Source of the DNA: Chrysemys picta bellii
Lineage: Eukaryota > Chordata > Testudines > Emydidae
Length of the DNA: 64,000 nucleotides
Direction: 5' to 3'
NCBI RefSeq assembly: GCF_011386835.1
Contig: NC_088792.1
Coordinates: 44,506,882-44,570,881 of the forward strand
Shown here: positions 11,563 to 22,819 of the stretch, piece by piece
Layout: each line of letters starts with the position of its first letter
How positions within the stretch are numbered: position 1 is the stretch's first letter
Position numbers and translations under genes: made by a program
Notes under the pieces: generated by a model
Told to the model about the DNA's origin: nothing
Databases searched by the model: none
The model's input: the letters and a program-made list of their open reading frames with translations, nothing else

Positions 11563-13542
11563 CCATAAACTATCCTAACACATCTGTCAGTCTGGTCTTT
11601 TCCTAAAGTTTATTCAGCAAGGTCCATGAGCCTGGGCTGGTGCTTTCTCCTCCTCTTAATACCTTTATTTGGATTTATGTCAATTCCACAAAGCAATACT
11701 GTTGTGTTTGGATGGGGTTACCATGGGATGTCTTGTGGAAAGCCAACCATCTCACTCTGGATTTGATGCCTGCCCTGTAGTTTCCTTCATAATAATTTTC
11801 TGAAACCAGCTCACTTGGTAGGACTCAGATATTGGAGAGAAATTTTTAATGTATTATGACTTAATTATATTTGAGCAGGAGGCTACTTGGCAGCTTTCCC
11901 CCCTCAATATCTGTGCTTTGTAAGTTCTCACAAATGTGTATTTCTGCTGCTGTAACCACAGTTGGTATTTTATGTTGTATATTTAGCAGCTTTGAAACTA
12001 AAATGTAATGAATGAACTAAGCTATAGTAAAAAAATATTAATGACATTGAACAAGATATATAATGAAAACCAGACCAGGCAATCAAATTAGAGATCTACT
12101 GATTATGTACAGTACAGTATTTAGCTCACTGTTTGTAATCCATCCTGCTATCGACTCCTGGAAAATTCATTTTCAGTACTAGTCTTCTTGCTGGGAACTT
12201 CTGAAACTAAGGAGTTAAAGGCTGAAGTTTCATGGAGTACATTGAAAAACATCCTATTCAGAGGCAAGTTCTTCAGGACCACATATGTTTTACATTTCCC
12301 TTTCTTTTGTTTACTGTTCTAAACACGAACATTATTTTCAACTGAGGAACAAGCAGTAGGAGCAGATGAAGATATAGGGTCAAATTCAATGCTAGTGTAA
12401 TTCCTTTGATGTAATTAGAGTTGTGCCAATTTCAATAGGACTGGTATATGATGTTATGTTTGTGATAGTACAATTAATTGCAGAGACAGATTGTAATGCA
12501 TAGGTAACTATGCATATTAAGACCATGCCATAATGAACTATACTTAGATGGGTAAATAACTTCTGATGACAGCATGATAAGCTCCAGATGGAGCTTGAGT
12601 GGTTTCTAATCTCATCAGACCATTGAGATGTGTCAAGCCTTTTTCAGGGTCTTTATGTGTTTAGTGTGCAGTGTAATTGAATTATGTCACAGATACATGT
12701 TTATTAAAATGGTTATGCAAAACCGTCCTTTAACTTGCTTTTTTAAATTACATTCAGGATATTAGAGGAATATTACCTTTTCTCTTTTAAGTTTACAGTT
12801 CAATTTCAAGACCGATACTTACTGTTATGCTTGTGCCATTGGAGGTGATTCAGCTAATTATCATACAAATGACAAGTTCATTTAATACTGCAACCCTATT
12901 GTTAAATACTGTAAAAGTTGTTCTGGGTTTTCTTTTAAAAATAATGTTTATGACCTTTCAGACATGAAATATAGTAATCAAGTTACCAGAGCAGTGAAAT
13001 AAATAATATCTAGCTCTTTTTGAGATTTACTAATAAAAAGCACTCAATATGTTTTATCTGCTAGTTGATTTAGGGATTAAAAATTTCTCTCTCAAAATAT
13101 ATACAGTGGAACCCTCCTTCAGTGATATGATTTTTGTCACAAAATGACTTGCTATAAGCTGAGTTTCTCTATGATAGGAAAGGACCTGTCTGACAAAAGA
13201 TCCCTTCTCTACTACACCCCAAGTGTGGTGTCAAGGCCTCTCTCCAGGACCTGCAGTTTCAGGACATTGGCAAGCAGGGTTATGAACACATTCTTTGGAA
13301 GGGCACATCTTTTCTCACAGCAGGGGAGTAGCTTTAGCAAGGCAGGAACTAGGGATCCCTCCTTGCCCCCGCCTCCAGTGGGGGAAGTGCCAACTTCTCT
13401 GCTATGACTGAAAGGGAGAAGATAATTAGGTGATAATTCCAGTGAAATGCATCAATTATCCCCTGACTAGTAGACCACAGTTGCTGCATCCCAAAGGGAT
13501 TAGTACAATTAAACCCAAATATGGTACTTCTTCACTGCAGAG
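11563..13542. other. Unannotated AT-rich stretch
   Basis: No gene is recognised. A fragment near 12378-12440 (GTCAAATTCAATGCTAG) resembles an old amniote palindromic repeat. The CAGTGGAACC word at 13107 recalls Tigger ends, but no partner end was found. Confidence 0.4.
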
Positions 13543-14090
13543 TTCATAGATTTCAAGGTCAGAAGGGTCCATTCATCATCATGTATAATACACAAGAACT
13601 CCCCAAAAATAATTCCTAGAGCAGATCTCTCAGAAAAACATCCATTCCCAATTTTAAAAATGGACAGTGATGGAGAATCCACCATGTCCCTTTGTAAACT
13701 GTTTCAAACAGTTTGTAAACTGTTAATTACCCTCACTGTTAAGAATTTACACCTTATTTCCCTGTCTGAATTTGTTCAGCTTCTAGCCATTGGATCATGT
13801 TAAATCTTTCTCTGCTAGGTTGAATAGCCCATTATTAAATATTTGTTCCCCATGTAGATACTTACAGACTATTATCAAGTCTCCCCTTAACCTTCTCTTT
13901 GTTAGACCCAAAGAGCTCAATTTAGCTTGCCTATCACTATAAGGCATAATTTCTAATCCTTTAATTATTCTTGTGGTTCTTCTCTGAACCTTTTCCAATT
14001 TATCAACATCCTTCTTTAATTGTGGGCACCAGAACTGGACACAGTATTCCAGTAGTGCTTGCACCAGTGCCAAATAGAGGTAAATAGGTG
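13543..14090 (-). pseudogene. CR1-clade LINE 3' fragment (C-terminal ORF2 and 3' UTR)
   Basis: A minus-strand frame of 92 codons (13795-14073) reads through the region after the reverse-transcriptase core that is conserved in CR1 elements: LEYCVQFW, a LEKVQRR-type block and a KRRLRGD block, then a 3' UTR ending in a CR1-like AATCTATGAA terminus near 13543. The copy is 5' truncated and has lost the extreme C-terminus. In an intact element this ORF supplies the reverse transcriptase. No function remains. Confidence 0.8.
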
Positions 14091-14440
14091 TTTGTTAGAC
14101 CGGGTGATTGGTACCCATATCTGAGCAATTGGGTTAGCCCAGCCTGGGTGTGAGCAGCAATACTGCAAAGCCATACCCGCCCGAGTTACAGCAACCTCAC
14201 TGGTACTGCACTCACCCAGGTGTGTTGCTGTGATGTCTGGGAACCCGTCCCATGGTTCTTTGTGCTGCTCTGTGATTCTTTCCCAGTGAATTGTAGGAGA
14301 GTTTGTCCTTCAGGACACATGGAGGTGGGAGGGGATTGTGGGGAGGCCTTGGAGGACAATCAGCACTGGAGTGGTTTACCCTGCATATTCACTGCAAAGT
14401 AGGCAGGTTACCAACCCAAGTGAAAGCCTCAAGCCTGATT

Positions 14441-14893
14441 ATAGAATCAATGAAGATTAGGGTTGGAAGAGACCTCAGGAGGTCATCTAGTCCAACCCCA
14501 ACTAAATCATCCCAGCCAGGTCTTTGTCAAGCTGGGCCTTAAAAACCTCTAAGGATGGAGATTCCACCACCTCCCTAGGTAACCCATTCCAGTGCTTCAC
14601 CAACCGCCGAGTAAAATAGTTTTTCCTAATATCCAACCTAGACCTCCCACACTGCAATTTGAGACCATTACTCCTTGTTCTGTCATCTGCCACTACTGAG
14701 AAGAGCCTAGCTCCATCCTCTTTGGAACCCCCCTTCAGGTAGTTAAAGGCTGATATCAAATCCCCCTTCACTCTTCTCTTCTGCAGACTAAACAAGCCCA
14801 GTTCCCTCAACCTTTCCTCATAGGTCATGTGCCTTACTCAGCCCCCTAATCATTTTTGTTGCTCTTCGCTGGACTCTCTCCAATTTGTCCACA
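14441..14893 (-). pseudogene. CR1-clade LINE 3' end
   Basis: The minus-strand frame 14502-14828 (108 codons) covers the CR1 ORF2 C-terminus: [17 protein letters not shown] near residue 3, the [10 protein letters not shown] block, and [18 protein letters not shown] before the natural stop. The 3' terminus on the minus strand ends ...TTGATTCTAT at 14441. It is closer to the copy at 60371-61306 than to the copy at 13543-14090, so these neighbours are separate insertions in the same orientation. Confidence 0.85.
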
Positions 14894-14894
14894 C

Positions 14895-15115
14895 TGATCT
14901 ACACTTGAACATTAGATCAACCTAACTGCATCACTCAGAGCTGTGAAAAATTTTGAGCCCTGAATGGCAGAGTTAAGGCAACCTAACCCCAGCATAGATG
15001 CATCTAGCTAACACCTCTCAGAGAGGTTGATTAATTACATAGACAGAACCCCCCCCTTCTGTTGGTATAGGAAGCGCCATGGCTGTGTCACTGTAATGTA
15101 GACATGGCCTCACTC
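14895..15115. mobile_element. Old MITE copy with TGTAGA-type ends
   Basis: It lies between ACTGATCTACACTTGA (14896) and AATGTAGACATGGCC (15097), which are partly inverted, with an AT-rich non-coding interior. I recognise the general type as a common turtle MITE. The superfamily and duplication are not determined. Confidence 0.4.
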
Positions 15116-15263
15116 AGCTTTTGGCCCATAGCTCCAGACAAACCAGTTAGACTGGGTGGGAAACACCACTAAACTCAGGAGAGAAGGTATTGTGTGTGGA
15201 TGGGAGGGGACTTAAGGGCAACCCCTTAGTCACAGGGCTTGTCTTCACCGGAGAATTAACTAA

Positions 15264-15558
15264 GGGCTGGTCCACACTAAGCCCCCAGTTTGAACTAAGA
15301 TAAGCAACTTCAGCTACATGAATAACGTAGTTGAAGTCGAAGTATCTTAGTTCGAACTTAAAGGTACTTACCGCGGGTCCACATGCAGCAGGCAGACTCC
15401 CCCGTCAACTCCGCCTACTCCTCTCACAGAGCAGGATTACCGACGTCGACGGCGAGCACTTCCGGGATCGATTTATTGCGTCTAGACAAGATGCGATGAA
15501 TCGATCCCAGAAGATCGATTGCTTGCCGCCGAACCAGTGGGTAAGTATAGATGTACCC
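15264..15558. mobile_element. Harbinger-type MITE
   Basis: The 295-bp unit has inverted ends GGGCTGGTCCACACTA and GGGTACATCTATACTT (about 11 of 16 matching) flanked by the trinucleotide TAA (15261-15263 and 15559-15561), as expected for PIF/Harbinger. Internal CGATTTATTGCGTC and GATCGATT words are shared with the copy at 20001-20282. It has no transposase. Confidence 0.65.
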
Positions 15559-15561
15559 TAA

Positions 15562-16565
15562 GGCTCAGTCGTGTGTTTTTCTCCTGACATGCTCTGCATT
15601 CACACATCCACATGCCTCTATCAGTGCTACGTGGTGAGGTAAACACCCCTTCCTGAGCTCTAGTGGGGCAGAGCCCAAGGTAACTGCAGTGAAGGTGTGC
15701 CGCCACAGGTAGTCACAACAATGGTGACAACATGCTCGTCCAATCCCTTTCCATAAGCCCCCTGACTGGAAGTGGACTAAAAGTGGCTTCTAGAGTTGAG
15801 ATGGCTTACCAGGCTTTCCCCTTCCCTCCCCCTCAACAGAGCTGTGAGCACAGGAATGAGAATGGGGGAGAGGCAGGGACATTTCAGGGCTTGGAATCAT
15901 TGACCTGCGATTTCCCAGGTCACATTGTCCAGAAATGAAGGAGCCAGGCAAAGCACACTAGTGCCGCCATGTGGGCAGCAGTCAACGGAGTGTGGGTCCT
16001 CAGCAGGCAGAACATTATAGATCACACACCTTTGATTCGACTCAGAGAAGAATGTAGGGACAGGGGCCAAGAGCCATTGAGAAAGCTCCGGCTGAATGGA
16101 TGGGGGCATATAATGTGGTGAGTGCCCTCACAGGTAATAGTCTATCTTCAGTTAGACAGGGATAAACAGACATGGCTGCTTCATTCAGAAGATTCTTTGG
16201 GAGGAGGTGGGAAAAAGTCTAACCAAATCCCCATGGAGATGAGCTAACTGCCTTCCCTTAATGGGAACTGAGGCACAGTTCAGTGTTGTTGTGGCTCAGA
16301 CCCCAGCCAAATGCAGGGAAACTAAGGCAGCTAAGGAATACTGCAAATTATGTGATTTCCATTCAGTTTCATGCCATTGCTGTTGACCTTGAGATGGGTA
16401 TTTTGCACTTGGCTGCCTCTTCAGTTGTGGCCAGACCCAATTTATTATTAAGGGTAAATTTAGAGATGGAGGTTTTCTTGAGTGTTGGACAATCCCTTAA
16501 TCAGTGCATTAGGACTTCCTTGAAAGGCAGTTTCCAGAATCAGACCTGAAAGCTGATTTGAGTGC
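15562..16565. other. Unannotated stretch
   Basis: No gene or clear repeat is recognised. Confidence 0.5.
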
Positions 16566-16601
<36 letters not shown>

Positions 16602-16611
16602 GCACACGCAC
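16566..16611. repeat. (TG)n microsatellite
   Basis: An uninterrupted TG run of about 30 bases is followed by a GTGCACACGCAC inverted tail. Confidence 0.95.
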
Positions 16612-17512
16612 AAATGGTCTGGCACAAAAATGAAACTTTGCCTCCATTAGAAGCAGCATCTGTCAGTCCCAGTTATCAGGGAGAGCAGGGTCCATACCAC
16701 CAGCCTGTAACAGCACATCACCACAACTTGGGTCTGCCAGGAAATGCACAGCACTGGCTGAGTCCCAGAGAGGGCAGACAAGCTGTCCCACAACACCCTA
16801 CAGAGTGTACCTATTACATCCCTTTGGCCTTTTAAAATGACAGAAATATAAAAAACACAAGACATGGTAGTATGAGGGATTTTAACTACCCAAACATCTG
16901 TTGAAAAAGTAATACAGCAAAACACTAAATGTCCAGTAAGTTCTTGGCATGTACCGGGGACAATTTCTTGGTTCAGAAGGTGTAGTAAGTAACCAGGAAG
17001 AGGAGGGGAAGCCATTTTAGGCTTGATCCTGCCTAACAAGGATGAATTGGTTGTGAATCTGCAGGTGGAAGGTAACTTGGGTGAAAGTGATCATGAAATG
17101 ATAGACTTCATGATTCTAAAGAAAGAGATGAGTGACAGCAGCAAAATAAGGACAATAGATGTGAAAAAAAGCAGACTTTAACAGAGTCAGAACTGATAGG
17201 CAAGGTCCCATGGGAAGAATATTTAAGGGAAAACAGAGTTCAGGAGAGCTGGCAGTTTCTCAGAGAGACAATGTTAAAAACACAACAGCAAACTATCCCA
17301 ATGCAAAGGAAAGATAGGAAGAATGTTAAAAGGCCAGTATGGCTGCATCAGGAGCTCTTTCATGACTCAAAATAAAAAGGAATCCTTCAGAAAGAGGAAA
17401 CATGGACAAATTGCTAAAGGTAAGAACAAAAGAATAGCACAAGCATGTAGGGGCAAAACCAGAAAGATTAAGGCACAAAATGAGTTACACCTAGCAAGGG
17501 ACATAGAAGGCA

Positions 17513-18427
17513 TAGAAAGTACGCTTATTAAGTTTGCGGATGATACCAAACTGGGAGGGATTGCAACTGCTTTGGAGGACAGGGTCATAATTCAAAATGA
17601 TCTGGACAAATTGGAGAAATGGTCTGAGGTAAACAGGATGAAGTTTAACAAAGACAAATGCAAAGTGCTCCTCTTGGGAAGGAAAAATCAGTTTCACACA
17701 TACAGAATGGGAAGAGACTGTCTAGGAAGGAGTACAGCAGAAAGGGATCTAGGGGTTATAATGGACCACAAGCTAAATATGAGTCAACAGTGTGATGCTG
17801 TTGCAAAAAAAAGCAAACGTGATTCTGGGATGTATTAACAGATGTGTTATGAGCAAGACACGAGAAGTCATTCTTCCACTCTACTCTGCTCTGGTTAGGC
17901 CTCAGCTGGAGTATTGTGTCCAGTTCTGGGCACCGCATTTCAAGAAAGATGTGGAGAAATTGGAGTGGGTCCAGAGAAGAGCAACAAGAATGATTAAAGG
18001 TCTTGAGAACATGACCTATGAAGGAAGGCTGAAAGAATTGGATTTGTTTAGTTCGGAAAAGAGAAGACTGAGAGGGGACATGATAGCAGTTTTCAGGTAT
18101 CTAAAAGGGTGTCATAAGGAGGAGGGAGAAAACTTGTTCACCTTAGCCTCTAAGGATAGAACAAGAAGCAATGGGCTTAAACTGCAGCAAGGGAGGTTTA
18201 GGTTGGACATTAGGAAAAAGTTCCTAACTGTCAGGGTGGTTAAACACTGGAATAAATTGCCTAGGGAGGTTGTGGAATCTCCATCTCTGGAGATATTTAA
18301 GAGTAGGTTAGATAAATGTCTATCAGGGATGGTCTAGACAGTATTTAGTCCTGCCATGCAGGCAGGGGACTGGACTCGATGACCTCTCGAGGTCCCTTCC
18401 AGTCCTAGAATCTATGAATCTATAAGG
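17513..18427 (+). pseudogene. Younger CR1 LINE 3' fragment nested in the older CR1
   Basis: It begins abruptly inside the reverse-transcriptase core (FADDTKLGG at about 17533-17559) and runs to a complete CR1 3' end, AATCTATGAATCTAT. A frameshift at an A-run near 17805-17815 splits the reading into 17513-17838 and 17792-18337. The latter ends with the usual [18 protein letters not shown] block and a natural stop. AAGG flanks both sides (about 17508-17511 and 18424-18427) and is the probable target duplication. The 171-codon frame beginning at 17323 crosses the junction and is a chimera of two copies, not a gene. Confidence 0.8.
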
Positions 18428-18911
18428 CAATAAGAATAGGTTCTTTAAATACATTAAGGGCAGGAAAAAGACAAAGAAAATGGGAGAAATAATTAGTGGG
18501 GAAGGAGAGCTAGTAATGGATGATTGAGGACTGGGGTGTGTAATGCCTATTTTGCTACAGTCTTCACTAAAAAGTTTATTGTGAACAGGTACTTAACACA
18601 ATTAATATTACCATCGAGGGGGAAGGAACACAAGAATAGGGAAAGAACAAGTTAAAGAATATTTAATTCAATTAGCTGTTTTCAAGATGGCAGGTCCTGA
18701 TGAAATTCCTCCTAGAATACTTAAGGTACTAGCTGAAGCAATCTTGGAACCATTGGTGATGATCTTTGGGAGCTCATGGAATCAGGTGAGGTCCCAGAAG
18801 GCTGGAGAAGGGCAAACATAGTACCTATCTTTAAAAAGGGGAAAAACAGGACCGGGGGAATTATAGACCAATCAGCCCAACTTTGATACTTGGAAAGAGA
18901 CGAACAAATTA

Positions 18912-19102
18912 CACCTCTACTTCGATATAACGCTGTCCTCGGGAGCCAAAAAATCTTACTGCATTATAGGTGAAACCGCATTATATTGAACTTGCTTTGA
19001 TCTACCGGAGTGCGCAGCTCTGCCCACCCCCCGGAGCACTGCTTTACCGTGTTATATCCGAATTCGTGTTATATCGGGTCGCGTTATATCGAGGTAGTGG
19101 TG
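18912..19102. mobile_element. TA-target MITE (Tc1/mariner-like), copy 1
   Basis: The 191-bp element has inverted ends CACCTCTACTTCGATATAAC and its near-complement at 19083-19102, bounded by TA dinucleotides (18910-18911 and 19103-19104). It sits in the old CR1, whose sequence resumes directly after it. It shows close similarity to 20469-20658. It has no transposase; mobilisation by a Tc1/mariner-group enzyme is inferred from the TA target. Confidence 0.75.
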
Positions 19103-20000
19103 TAGTAAAAAATCAATTTGTAAGCACCTACAGGATAATGGGGTTTTAAAGAATAACATGCACTTGTCAAGAACAAATTATGCCAAACAAACTTAATTTC
19201 CTTCTTTGATGGGGTTACTAGCTTAGTGGATGAGGGGAAGCAGTAGATGTGATATATCTTAATTTTAGTAAGGCTTTTGACAAAGTCCCACATGACAATC
19301 ACATCAGCAAACGAGGGAAATGTTGTCTACACTAAACTATTATAAAGTAGTTGCACAACTGGTTAAAAGATTGTACCCAGAATGTAATTATCAATGGTTT
19401 GCTGTCAAACTGGGAGGACATATCTGGTGGGGTCCCACAGGAGTCAGTCCTTGGTCTGATAGCATTCACTATTTTCCTTAATGACTTGGATAATGGAGTA
19501 TAGAGTATGCTCATAAAATTTGCAGATGACACCAAACTGGGAGTGGGGAGGGGGGGCACAAGCACTTTGGGGGACAAGATTAGAATTCAAAATGACCCTG
19601 AGAAATTTTAGAACTGATCTGAAATCAATAAGCTTAAATTCGATTGAGATAAGTGCAAAGTACTACATTTAGTAATGAAAAATCAAATGCACAACTACAA
19701 AATGGGGAATAACTGGCTAGGTGGTGGTACTGTTGAAAAGGATCAGGAGGTTATAGCAGATCTCAAATTGAATATGAGACAACAATGTGATACAATTGCA
19801 AAAAAGACTAATATTCTGGGATGTGTAATATATAAGACATGGACGGTAATTGTCTCACTGTATTTGGCACTGATGAGACCTCAGAGGTAGTACTGTGTCC
19901 AATTCTGGGCGCCACACTTTATAAAAGATGTGGACAAATTGGAAAGAATCCAGAGGAGAGCAACAAGAATGATACAAGGTTTAGAAAACTTGATGTATAA

Positions 20001-20282
20001 GGGCAGGTCTTCACTACGGGGGGGGGGGGTGGTGGTGATGGTGTCGATTTAAGATACGCAAATTCAGCTACGCTAATATCGCAGCCGACTTACCCCACTG
20101 TAGGGACGGCGGCAAAATCGACCTCTGCGGCTTCCCGTTGACGGTGCTTACTTCCACTTCCGCTGGTGGAGTAAGAGCGTCAATTCGGAGATCGATTGTC
20201 GCGTCCCGATGGGACGCAATAAATCGATCCCCGAGAGGTCGATTTCTACCCGCCGATTCAGGCGGGTAGTGTAGACCTAGCC
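20001..20282. mobile_element. Harbinger-type MITE nested in CR1
   Basis: Inverted ends GGGCAGGTCTTCACTAC and GGCTAGGTCTACACTAC are flanked by TAA (19998-20000 and 20283-20285). Internal AAATCGATC and GAGATCGAT words are shared with 15264-15558, so this is the same family. A G-run of 11 follows the left end. Non-coding. Confidence 0.75.
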
Positions 20283-20468
20283 TAAGCAAAGGTTAAAATA
20301 ATTGGCCATGTTTAGTTTTGAGAAAAGACTAAGGGGGAACCTGATAACAATTTTCAACTATATTAAGGGGTGTTATAAAGAGGACGGTGATCATTTGTTC
20401 TCCATATCCATTTAAAGGTGGGACAAGTAATTGGCTTAATCTACAGCAATGGAGATTTAGGTTAGATA

Positions 20469-20658
20469 CACCTCTACCTCGATATAATGCTGTCCTCGGG
20501 AGCCAAAAAATCTTACCGTGTTATAGGTGAAGCCGCGTTATATCGAACTTGCTTTGATCCGCCGGAGTGCGCAGCCACCCCCCTCCCCAGAGCACTGCTT
20601 TACCGTGTTATATCAGAATTTGTGTTATATCGGGTCGTGTTATATCGGGGTAGAGGTG
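20469..20658. mobile_element. TA-target MITE, copy 2
   Basis: The 190-bp element has ends CACCTCTACCTCGATATAA and the inverted equivalent, flanked by TA (20467-20468 and 20659-20660). Excising it and one TA rejoins the CR1 reading GTTAGATATTAGGAAAA exactly, which verifies both borders. Confidence 0.85.
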
Positions 20659-21189
20659 TATTAGGAAAAACTTTTGAACTGTATGGATAAGTAAGCACTG
20701 GAATAGGCTTTCAAGGAAGGTTATGGAAACCCCATCATTGGAGTATTTTAAGGACAGGTTAGACAAACACCTGTCAGGGATGGTCTAGGTATACTTGGTC
20801 CTGCCTAAGTGTGGGGGCTAGACTAGATGACCTCTTAAGATCCCCTTCCAGGCCTACATTTCTATGATTCTCCCCACCCAGGGCTATCATTAGAACATCC
20901 TTCCCACAACATTGCTCCTACCATGACCTGTATCCTTTCCTGAAAAGCACTGAAGGTTCCTACATGAAACTGACAGCAAGATTTAGTTAAATGTGCCTAT
21001 AAACATTTTGTTCCCCATTGAAGCAATATATTGTTGTTCTTGCGCTTCTAACCAGTCAGTATTTGTATTGTTCACACACATGCATGTGTTCAGCCACATC
21101 CTCATGTATACACTGTAGAACAGTTATAATGAAACTCCTTTTTTACCACATGTGGCAGGGAAACAACTCATCCACGCGGCTCCTCCTGC

Positions 21190-21340
21190 TGGTTGTCTCG
21201 GGAATTAGCTCTTTCCAGCCCAGAGCACCCTCTGCAGGCCGGTGGCTCACCAGCCACTGGCCCCCCATGTCCCTCCCAGACCCCAGTGCCCTTCTACTTC
21301 AGGGTTCTGCCCCCAGCAGCAACCCACTGGCTCTTGGATC
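21190..21340. repeat. Possible LTR fragment
   Basis: A C-rich block (CAGAGCACCCTCTGCAGG, then CCCAGACCCCAGTGCCC) resembles reptilian LTR sequence. No ends are visible. Open frames across it are not supported as coding. Confidence 0.3.
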
Positions 21341-21930
21341 TGGCTCTGCAGTGTGGCTGCTCACACCTGAACTAAGCTAATTCGGGTACTCAGATCCAGG
21401 TGCCTATTGCCTGTGTTAACTCTATAGAGAATACATAGCCCGAGTGTTGCGAGGCTTGTCTTCCTGAAGCTAGTATTTTGAAATAAATTTTCTCGCAACT
21501 GTTACTCTGCAGTAGCTCCAAAAGCCTATACTTCCTAAGTTACTTGCTGAGTTTTCCAAGTTCATCAGTGGACAGACACATTCAATGTGGATTGAAGTGT
21601 TGTACATTTGTACAAACGTTTTGCTGTATACTCCTAGGAGATGGGTTGTGCCCGCCATACTTTCTCCAGAAGCTCCTGTGTTTGACCTTAACATTGTAAT
21701 GCACATTCTCCCCTTGACAACTCTTCTCCCACCTTTTCCTCTTCCCTCCATCTTCCTGTCCTCACAGTATCAACCACTTTCTGCTCTGCTCTTCTTTTCA
21801 TTTCCCTCTTTCTCTTCTCTGTTGTTCTATTTGATTTATTTCATTCTTTCCAAGCTCTCTGTTTGGCCCCATTACCTTAGGTGCAGCCTTTCCTGCTTCT
21901 TGCTCTGAGCTGACATTCCACTCACAAGTA
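21341..21930. other. Unannotated stretch
   Basis: This contains a pyrimidine-rich tract (about 21720-21870), with nothing else recognised. Confidence 0.5.
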
Positions 21931-22152
21931 TCAGGGGGTAGCCGTGTTAGTCTGTATCTACAAAAACAACAAGGAGTCTGGTGGCACCTTAAAGACTAAC
22001 GGATTTATTTGGGCATAAGCTTTCGTGGGTAAAAACCTCACTTCTTCAGATGCATAGAGTGAAAGTTACAGATGCAGGCATTATATACTGACACATGGAG
22101 AGCAGGGAGTTACTTCGCAAGTGGAGAACCAGTGTTGACAGGGCCAATTCAA

Positions 22153-22512
22153 TCAGGGTGGATGTAGTCCACTCCCAATAACAGATGAGGAGGTGTCAAT
22201 TCCAGGAGAGGAAAAGCTGCTTCTGTAATGAGCCAGCCACTCCCAGTCCCTATTCAAGCCCAGATTAATGGTGTTAAATTTGCAAATGAATTTTAGTTCT
22301 GCTGTTTCTCTTTGAAGTCTGTTTCTGAAGTTTTTTTGTTCAATGATAGTGACTTTTAAATCTGTAATAGAATGATCAGGGAGATTGAAGTGTTCACTTA
22401 CTGGCTTATGTATGTTACCATTCCTGATGTCCGATTTGTGTCCATTTATTCTTTTGTGGAAGGACTGTCCGGTTTGGCCAATGTACATGGCAGAGGGGCA
22501 TTGCTGGCACAT
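22153..22512 (-). pseudogene. GIY-YIG endonuclease region of a Penelope-like element
   Basis: This 119-codon frame is the C-terminal endonuclease of a PLE polyprotein, the nuclease that nicks the target for reverse transcription. Residues 2-5 are CQQC, residues 10-12 are the YIG of the signature, and R21, H25 and the EHF at 40-42 match conserved catalytic-domain positions. The open frame reaches the usual end after a LGLNRDWEWL segment. The first ATG-like position is internal to the original ORF, which continues upstream to about 22629 with CPHIYSGDT before the inversion. Reverse transcriptase in the same orientation is missing, so it cannot act alone. Confidence 0.8.
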
Positions 22513-22631
22513 GATGGCATATATAACATTAGTGGATGTGCAGGTGAATGAGCCCTTGATGGTGTGGCTGATCTGGTTGGGTCCTCTGATGGTGTCGCCA
22601 GAGTAGATATGGGGACAGAGTAGGCACGATC

Positions 22632-22800
22632 TACAACCTATCCTGGAAAATGATCCCTCACTCTCACAGACCTTGGGAGGCAGGCCAGTCCTCGCTTACA
22701 GACAACCCCCCAACCTGAAGCAAATACTCACCAGCAACTACACACCACACCACAGAAACACCAACCCAGGAACCTGTAGCAAACCTCCCCATATCTATGG
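22632..22800 (+). pseudogene. Inverted C-terminal reverse-transcriptase segment of the same PLE
   Basis: About 55 codons on the plus strand carry the end of the PLE reverse transcriptase, with the RQPPNLKQIL block near 22705-22735 followed by a GTCSKPPHIYG linker. In an intact PLE this lies directly upstream of the GIY-YIG domain on the same strand. Here it points the other way. A few codons of linker appear lost at the junction. Confidence 0.7.
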
Positions 22801-22819
22801 GTGGAGATGACGGTATCAG

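Larger units (their letters stand above)
16860..20872 (+). mobile_element. Old CR1-clade LINE, plus strand, interrupted by four later insertions
   Basis: Pieces of one element appear in CR1 order. 16860-17512 holds the end of the endonuclease region (GNLGESDHEMI-like, near 17071-17100). 18428-18911 holds the linker and start of reverse transcriptase (AGPDEIPPRIL-like). 19105-20000 holds the reverse-transcriptase core and motif YXDD region (FADDTKLG near 19520). 20286-20872 holds the C-terminus and a 3' end TCTATGATTCT. Removing the insertions at 17513-18427, 18912-19102, 20001-20282 and 20469-20658 leaves continuous CR1 sequence. It has many stops and frameshifts and no activity is expected. 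The 5' limit is approximate. Confidence 0.8.
21931..22812 (-). mobile_element. Penelope-like element, 5' truncated, with an internal inversion
   Basis: From about 22630 leftward the minus strand reads the linker, GIY-YIG endonuclease and 3' UTR, ending in the PLE terminus (GTAGCCGTGTTAGTCTG on plus, 21940). From about 22630 rightward the plus strand instead reads the C-terminal reverse-transcriptase segment (LQPILENDPSLSQTLGGRP, about 22632-22690). The 5' part is therefore inverted relative to the 3' part. GTATCAG lies at 21928-21934 and 22813-22819 and is the probable target duplication. Confidence 0.75.

Noticed and set aside
13103..13400. Tigger-like transposon suggested by CAGTGGAACC
   Set aside because: Only one end-like word was seen, with no partner end or transposase sequence.
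17323..17838. 171-codon frame resembling a new LINE protein
   Set aside because: It crosses the insertion junction at about 17512 between two CR1 copies.
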